The translations under genes were made by a program, and so were the position numbers. A DNA stretch of 43,132 bases from Oceanococcus sp051252075 (GTDB lineage: Bacteria; Pseudomonadota; Gammaproteobacteria; Nevskiales; Oceanococcaceae). Of this stretch, positions 39,613 to 43,132 are shown piece by piece (the first letter of the stretch is position 1; each line of letters starts with the position of its first letter). The notes under the pieces are model-generated. The model was not told the origin of the DNA, made no database searches, and saw nothing but the letters and a program-made list of their open reading frames with translations. The stretch covers positions 1 through 43,132 of the forward strand of contig JBPOFU010000020.1 of NCBI GenBank assembly GCA_051252075.1, written 5' to 3'.

Positions 39613-40068
39613 TTACCATTCACCAATATTGGGCATGGACATCCAAGGTTCCGCTTTTTCCAATGCTTGACCGGCTTGCAATAATTCGACCGAAATACCA
39701 TCTGGCGAGCGAATAAAAGCCATATAGCCATCGCGTGGGGGGCGATTGATTGAAACACCGTTATCCATCAACCGCTGGCAGCTCTCATAAATGTCATCCA
39801 CCTGAAAAGCCACGTGCCCAAAGTTTCGGCCTCCGCTATAGGTCTCGGACTCACCCGCTTCGCTCGGCCAGTTGTAGGTCAACTCAAGCAAGGGCGCTTT
39901 GCTGAGCTCGGCTTGCTCTTTATCGTCTGGCGCTGCGAGATAAACCAAGGTGAATCGACCACCTTCGCTTTCATAGCGGCTGGTTTCAACTAGACCGAGC
40001 AGCTCTCCCCAAAAATGCATGGCCGCGTCAAGATCAGCAACTCGGATCATCGTGTGCAAAAATTTCAA
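39613..40068 (-). CDS. gloA: Glyoxalase I-like lactoylglutathione lyase
   Basis: 151 residues from TTG 40068, which has GGAGAG six bases upstream and begins the family N-terminus (KFLHTMIRVADLD); a TTG at 40086 is less likely. The four metal ligands of glyoxalase I are in place: His5, Glu62 (LELTYNW), His85 (GHVAFQV) and Glu128 (SVELLQ). NRPPRDGYMAFIRSPDG is the conserved substrate loop. It isomerises the methylglyoxal-glutathione adduct. It is slightly longer than the 135-residue E. coli enzyme and has a C-terminal tail of about 20 residues. Confidence 0.85.
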   Translation of the reverse strand: MKFLHTMIRVADLDAAMHFWGELLGLVETSRYESEGGRFTLVYLAAPDDKEQAELSKAPLLELTYNWPSEAGESETYSGGRNFGHVAFQVDDIYESCQRLMDNGVSINRPPRDGYMAFIRSPDGISVELLQAGQALEKAEPWMSMPNIGEW

Positions 40069-40219
40069 AAATCTCTCCAATGACAAAGTTTGCGGGCGCT
40101 CGGTTCATTCATCACAACAAGCCTCTTTGAACTGAAACACACAGCTCAAGCAGGACGAATGAATTTTCTCCAATAAAAAAGGATCAAGAGGCAAAACCTG
40201 TTGATCCTTTTATATTTTA

Positions 40220-40296
40220 TGGTGCGCCTGGAGAGATTCGAACTCCCGACCGCTCGGTTCGTAGCCGAGTACTCTATCCAGCTGAGCTACAGGCGC
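40220..40296 (-). tRNA. tRNA-Arg (anticodon ACG)
   Basis: Read on the minus strand from 40296: acceptor arm GCGCCTG pairs with CAGGCGC, D arm GCTC...GAGT, anticodon arm CTCGG-CTACGAA-CCGAG giving anticodon ACG, T arm CGGGAGTTCGAATCTCTCC-like with TTCGAAT, discriminator A and an encoded CCA (40220-40222). Total 77 bases. It decodes CGN Arg codons after A34-to-inosine editing. Confidence 0.95.
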
Positions 40297-40342
40297 ATGG
40301 TCTACTTACTCTGCTCTGACGCTATGCCCCAGAGAGCGGGCA

Positions 40343-40348
40343 ATTATA
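40343..40348 (-). promoter_or_regulatory. tRNA-Arg promoter -10 with GC-rich discriminator
   Basis: On the minus strand a perfect TATAAT is followed by TGCCCGC, a GC-rich discriminator typical of stable-RNA promoters under stringent control. It lies 47 bases before the tRNA 5' end. No good -35 could be placed at 16-18 bases. Confidence 0.55.
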
Positions 40349-40687
40349 CCTCAAGATATTGCATTGAGGCTATCGCTTTCTTGCAAAAATTACAGCAAGT
40401 TACGAGCAGGCGCGGGAGTATACAGGAGCACAGCGACAGCGCAAACGAAAACCATGGTTGGGCTCACTGAAAATTTCCATTTGTCACTATTCAGGCCAAG
40501 CGTGTCTGTATAGACTGCGCAGAGAACCCTACAAATGAGCGGTGCCGGTCATTGACTTGCCAAGGCCTGTTACCGCCGCATTGACTACAAGCCATTATTT
40601 GTTGATTTACAAAGCAGCTGATGCGCGCAAGCAAAAGCAAGGCCATATTGCGCTTCTAAAAACCCTGCATATGCAAAAGGAATATTT
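40349..40687. other. Intergenic stretch upstream of tRNA-Arg and the cupredoxin-like gene
   Basis: About 340 bases without a supportable gene. The left end is the upstream side of the tRNA promoter. The right end holds the AAGGA ribosome-binding site (just before 40688) of the plus-strand gene. A frame reading across the tRNA into this region is an artefact of the tRNA sequence. I see no repeat or hairpin worth naming. Confidence 0.6.
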
Positions 40688-41086
40688 ATGACTGGTCAAG
40701 TGAGCGCAGCACTGCGCACGGCTTCGTTTGTTGTCGCCGCAGCGTGCTGTTTGGGTGCCCTGTGGTGGCTGCTTGCACCAAACACTGATGTCACCGCCGC
40801 TACTAACCAGGTGCCCCCGAGTGTAAGCTTCGAGCTAGACCTGACACAGCAAGGCGATCCTGAGCCACAACGTTTGAGCGCTACTCAGGGCTCGCCCATT
40901 GAAATCACTCTACGCGTGACAAAAGCAGACACATTGCATCTACACGGCTATGACTTGCACCAGAAACTGCAAGCAGGCACTGACAACGTGGTGAAGTTTA
41001 TCGCCAATCGTAGCGGCCGATTTGACATGGAATTACACGACAGCGATACCCACATTGCGATTTTGGAAGTCTATCCCAAGCGCTGA
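40688..41086 (+). CDS. Cupredoxin-like periplasmic protein without the copper Cys
   Basis: 132 residues. An N-terminal hydrophobic segment (about 10-30) acts as anchor or signal. The remainder resembles the cupredoxin_1-type fold: ATQGSPIEITLRVTKADTLHLHGYDLHQKL, then VVKFIANRSGRFDMELHDSDTHIAILEV. The HLHGYD strand is characteristic. At the place where type-1 copper proteins have Cys, the strand reads MELH with Glu, and no Met ligand is clear, so blue-copper chemistry is unlikely; several His could still bind metal. The AAGGA site is six bases before the ATG. Single gene, convergent with the lipoprotein at 41100. Confidence 0.65.
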   Translation: MTGQVSAALRTASFVVAAACCLGALWWLLAPNTDVTAATNQVPPSVSFELDLTQQGDPEPQRLSATQGSPIEITLRVTKADTLHLHGYDLHQKLQAGTDNVVKFIANRSGRFDMELHDSDTHIAILEVYPKR

Positions 41087-41099
41087 GTTTCTGTACTCG

Positions 41100-41669
41100 C
41101 TATTGGGGTGGTGGTTCTGCACCATCGTTGGTTAATGAACGAACTTCATCAACAGCATTCTGAATTGAATCAGGATCTTTGAAATCAACGCTTTGCGAAG
41201 CCAGAACCTGTGTCGCCGCCTGCTCTAAATTGCTAATGCGCTTGGCATCCAGGTCCGTAGGCGCCAAACCATCTGCTAAGGCTTCGACCCCTGCTTGGCA
41301 AGCGATGTCTGTCGCGTTATCTAAAGATTTCGTGACTGTTGAGTTTTCTAACAAAGAAAACAAACCACTGGTGCGCGGCTCACTATCGGTAGCCCCGAAT
41401 TCAACAATTAGATTGCGTGAGTCGCCCAGAATTTTTATTGCAAAACCGCCGCTGGCATCGGAACTACCATCAGCAACTACTTTGTCATCGCCGGTTTTTG
41501 CCAAATCAATCACATCGAAATCACGATTGGCCTGTGGACTACCATCCACCACACTCAACGCGGTTCCACTGACTTTGAATTGAAATCCGTTACCACTGCT
41601 ACTATCGGAGCAGGCGCTTAGCAATGCCACACTCATCAGCAAAAGCAATGCTGTTTTTATAGTTTTCAT
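41100..41669 (-). CDS. Putative lipoprotein
   Basis: 189 residues with a textbook lipoprotein signal (KTIKTALLLLMSVALLSAC, lipid Cys at residue 20) and AGGAG six bases before the ATG. A Ser/Gly linker leads into a beta-rich domain like a carboxypeptidase-regulatory/Ig-type fold (FKVSGTALSVVDGSPQANRDF, DASGGFAIKILGDSRNLIVEF). The C-terminal 70 residues are helical and end in PPPQ. Such beta modules often bind sugars or envelope proteins. No family is assigned. It stands upstream of the convergent cupredoxin-like gene and downstream of uppP. Confidence 0.7.
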   Translation of the reverse strand: MKTIKTALLLLMSVALLSACSDSSSGNGFQFKVSGTALSVVDGSPQANRDFDVIDLAKTGDDKVVADGSSDASGGFAIKILGDSRNLIVEFGATDSEPRTSGLFSLLENSTVTKSLDNATDIACQAGVEALADGLAPTDLDAKRISNLEQAATQVLASQSVDFKDPDSIQNAVDEVRSLTNDGAEPPPQ

Positions 41670-41735
41670 GGCGATTCTCCTGAACTAGGGATCTAGCAGT
41701 ATCAACCTGCTCTTGCAGCGTGTAAAGCTCTAGCT

Positions 41736-42533
41736 CTAAAGAATAAACGGTAGCAAGACGATCGCCAGCAACAGTCGATAAACAACGTAGGGCCACAGCC
41801 CAAAACGATCCAAGAGCTTTAGGAACACATGGATCGCCATCCACGCCACGACAAAAGATCCAATTCCGCCAGCGAACAAAGCCCCCCACTGCACGACTTG
41901 GTCACTGCCCGGCAGCGCAAGCAACTTGGAGGCCGCAGCTAAAGCAGTAATTGGAATCGCCAACAAAAACGAAAACCGCGAAGCCGCTTGCCGGGTTAAA
42001 CCGAGCATCAAGCCTGCAGTAATGGTCACGCCTGAGCGTGATGTGCCTGGCACCAAGGCCAAAGCTTGTGCGAGACCGATTATGAGGGTGTCACGCCAGA
42101 TCATTTGCTCTACGCTGCGATTACGCGCGCCGTGGCGATCGGCCCATCCCAGCAAGAGCGCAAAGACAATTGTAGTGGTGAAGATAACGACAACCGCACG
42201 CAGCTGATTTTCAATCAAATCTAACAGCAACAGGCCCACTAACGCGGCTGGAATGGTGCCCAAGCACAGCGATAGAGCCAGCCGGCTTTGCCCTACATGT
42301 TGACGCTGCCTAAAAGCGCTCAGGCTATCAGAACACAAGCCCAATACGTCCTTGCGGAAATACACAACAACGGCGAGTAGAGTTCCGACATGGGTCGCCA
42401 AATCGAAGGCAATGCCCTGATCTTTCCAGCCGGTAAAAATTGGCACCAAGATCAAATGTGCCGAACTGGAAATAGGTAAAAATTCAGTAATGCCCTGGAT
42501 CAGGGCGAGTACCGCTATTTGCAATGCATCCAT
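41736..42533 (-). CDS. uppP: Undecaprenyl-diphosphatase
   Basis: 265 residues, the normal UppP/BacA size, with about eight helices. Signature blocks are ALIQGITEFLPISSSAHL (10-27), containing the catalytic Glu17 and Ser residues, and PGTSRSGVTITAGLMLGL, holding the phosphate-binding Arg. The enzyme recycles undecaprenyl diphosphate to the monophosphate lipid carrier for cell-wall synthesis and confers bacitracin tolerance. A strong terminator between it and the upstream aldehyde dehydrogenase gene indicates its own transcription. Confidence 0.95.
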   Translation of the reverse strand: MDALQIAVLALIQGITEFLPISSSAHLILVPIFTGWKDQGIAFDLATHVGTLLAVVVYFRKDVLGLCSDSLSAFRQRQHVGQSRLALSLCLGTIPAALVGLLLLDLIENQLRAVVVIFTTTIVFALLLGWADRHGARNRSVEQMIWRDTLIIGLAQALALVPGTSRSGVTITAGLMLGLTRQAASRFSFLLAIPITALAAASKLLALPGSDQVVQWGALFAGGIGSFVVAWMAIHVFLKLLDRFGLWPYVVYRLLLAIVLLPFIL

Positions 42534-42556
42534 AAGGCCCTTGCCCGCCGAGATAT

Positions 42557-42588
42557 AAAAAAGCCGGCGATTATGCGCATCGCCGGCT
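42557..42588 (-). terminator. Strong intrinsic terminator after the aldehyde dehydrogenase gene
   Basis: On the minus strand AGCCGGCGA pairs perfectly with TCGCCGGCT (nine bases, GC-rich) around a nine-base loop and is followed by a run of T. It lies 22 bases after the stop codon at 42610. Confidence 0.88.
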
Positions 42589-42609
42589 GGCTAAACAAAT
42601 AGAGGTCGC

Positions 42610-43132
42610 TTAGGACTTCAATTTGACCAGCAGGTTAAACACCCAGGTCGCAAACTTGCCATACGGCGGCCGTAACAGTTGCATCGCAGTAAACGGCGCT
42701 TGGTAGTACACGGGCCGTAATTTGGAGAACGTTAAGAACCCGTCGTATCCATGATAGTGCCCCATGCCACTACCACCCACGCCGCCAAACGGTAAATCGT
42801 GTTGACCCACATGAAATAAAGCATCATTGACCGTTACACCACCGGACATCACCCGATTTAAATAGTTGCTGACCAATTTCTTGTCGTTAGAGAACGGGTA
42901 GAAGGCCAATGGCCGATCTTGGGCATTGATGTAATCAATCGCCTCTTGCGGCTCTTTGTACGTCATCACCATCAACAAAGGACCAAATGTTTCGCGCTGG
43001 CGAATGGTCATGTCATTGCTGGTATCCAGCACCAGGTGCAAAGGCAATTTACGGGTTTCTGGATTCGCCACTTGCGTTTCATTCAACTGAATGACCGTCG
43101 CGCCCTTGTCCTTGGCGTCGCTTAGGGTGTCT
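42610..43132 (-). CDS. Aldehyde dehydrogenase, coniferyl-aldehyde-dehydrogenase-like, N-terminus beyond window
   Basis: The frame is open from the right edge to the stop at 42610, about 173 residues, so the N-terminal part including the catalytic Cys is missing. Visible family blocks are TFGPLLMVMTYK (with the conserved FGP), RPLAFYPFSNDKK, VMSGGVTVNDALFHV and LPFGGVGGSGMGHYHGYDGFLTFSKLRPV. The spelling GMGHYHGYDGF and the tail with PPYG and a hydrophobic end match the class 3/coniferyl aldehyde dehydrogenase branch, which oxidises aromatic or long-chain aldehydes with NAD(P). A terminator follows. Confidence 0.88.
   Translation of the reverse strand, partial: DTLSDAKDKGATVIQLNETQVANPETRKLPLHLVLDTSNDMTIRQRETFGPLLMVMTYKEPQEAIDYINAQDRPLAFYPFSNDKKLVSNYLNRVMSGGVTVNDALFHVGQHDLPFGGVGGSGMGHYHGYDGFLTFSKLRPVYYQAPFTAMQLLRPPYGKFATWVFNLLVKLKS

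Noticed and set aside
40201..40470. Plus-strand 89-residue frame starting just before the tRNA
   Set aside because: It reads through the tRNA-Arg gene in antisense; the RLERFELPTARF-type peptide is a well-known tRNA translation artefact.
1..43132. Mobile elements, CRISPR arrays, phage genes, toxin-antitoxin pairs
   Set aside because: I looked for transposase or integrase motifs, regular direct repeats with spacers, and paired small genes, and saw none. A nucleotide repeat search would be needed to exclude short dispersed repeats.

Overview
The window looks like ordinary chromosome from a marine-type gammaproteobacterium (my best guess is a Cellvibrionales/Spongiibacteraceae-like lineage). 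The base composition is moderate and the genes are tightly packed with many ATGA start/stop overlaps. It carries two large TonB-dependent receptors, a sulfatase with its maturase, a DUF5062 protein, an AraC/OruR-type regulator beside a Baeyer-Villiger-type monooxygenase, and a tRNA-Arg. No insertion sequence, integrase, CRISPR array or rRNA was seen. The taxonomy is inference only.

Layout. (1) 1-4493: a truncated lipoprotein gene; an isocitrate-lyase/PEP-mutase-family lyase; and a divergent run of SDR, D-2-hydroxyacid dehydrogenase, methylmalonyl-CoA-epimerase-like VOC protein and an unknown protein. (2) 4490-9436, minus strand: TonB receptor, FG-GAP lipoprotein and a membrane protein as one operon. 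(3) 9585-15379, plus strand, divergent from region 2: a 7-TM protein, an exported thioredoxin-fold protein, an isochorismatase-family amidase, two PuuE-type polysaccharide-deacetylase-fold hydrolases, and a LeuC/LeuD-like hydratase pair. (4) 15426-24383: a globin behind two dyads, a receiver protein and an SpoIIE/RsbU-type phosphatase overlapping tail to tail, a small Cys-rich protein, a cysteine-less glutaredoxin, MgtE, an MFS transporter, an M14 aspartoacylase-like enzyme with a RimK-TrkA_C fusion, and a DUF2834 protein. (5) 24400-35969: an AraC regulator divergent from a seven-gene, 10.4 kb operon of SDR, flavin monooxygenase, patatin, beta-propeller, TonB receptor, exported formylglycine-generating enzyme and sulfatase. 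(6) 36015-43132: DUF5062, cysteine synthase, MFS, a 31-residue Lys-rich protein, DUF2147, glyoxalase I, tRNA-Arg(ACG), a cupredoxin-like protein, a lipoprotein, UppP and a truncated aldehyde dehydrogenase.

How the genes may work together. Region 3 combines the three enzyme classes expected for stepwise breakdown of a cyclic imide: ring opening by a PuuE/imidase-fold hydrolase, half-amide hydrolysis by an isochorismatase-family amidase, and hydration of the resulting maleate- or citraconate-type diacid by an aconitase-family hydratase. The divergent TonB receptor operon could provide uptake, and the lyase at 717-1586 could cleave a substituted malate. This is a hypothesis built from family membership and gene order. 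Region 5 reads as a dedicated system for a sulfated, probably lipid-like substrate: import across the outer membrane, periplasmic desulfation, then ketone formation, Baeyer-Villiger oxygenation and ester hydrolysis.
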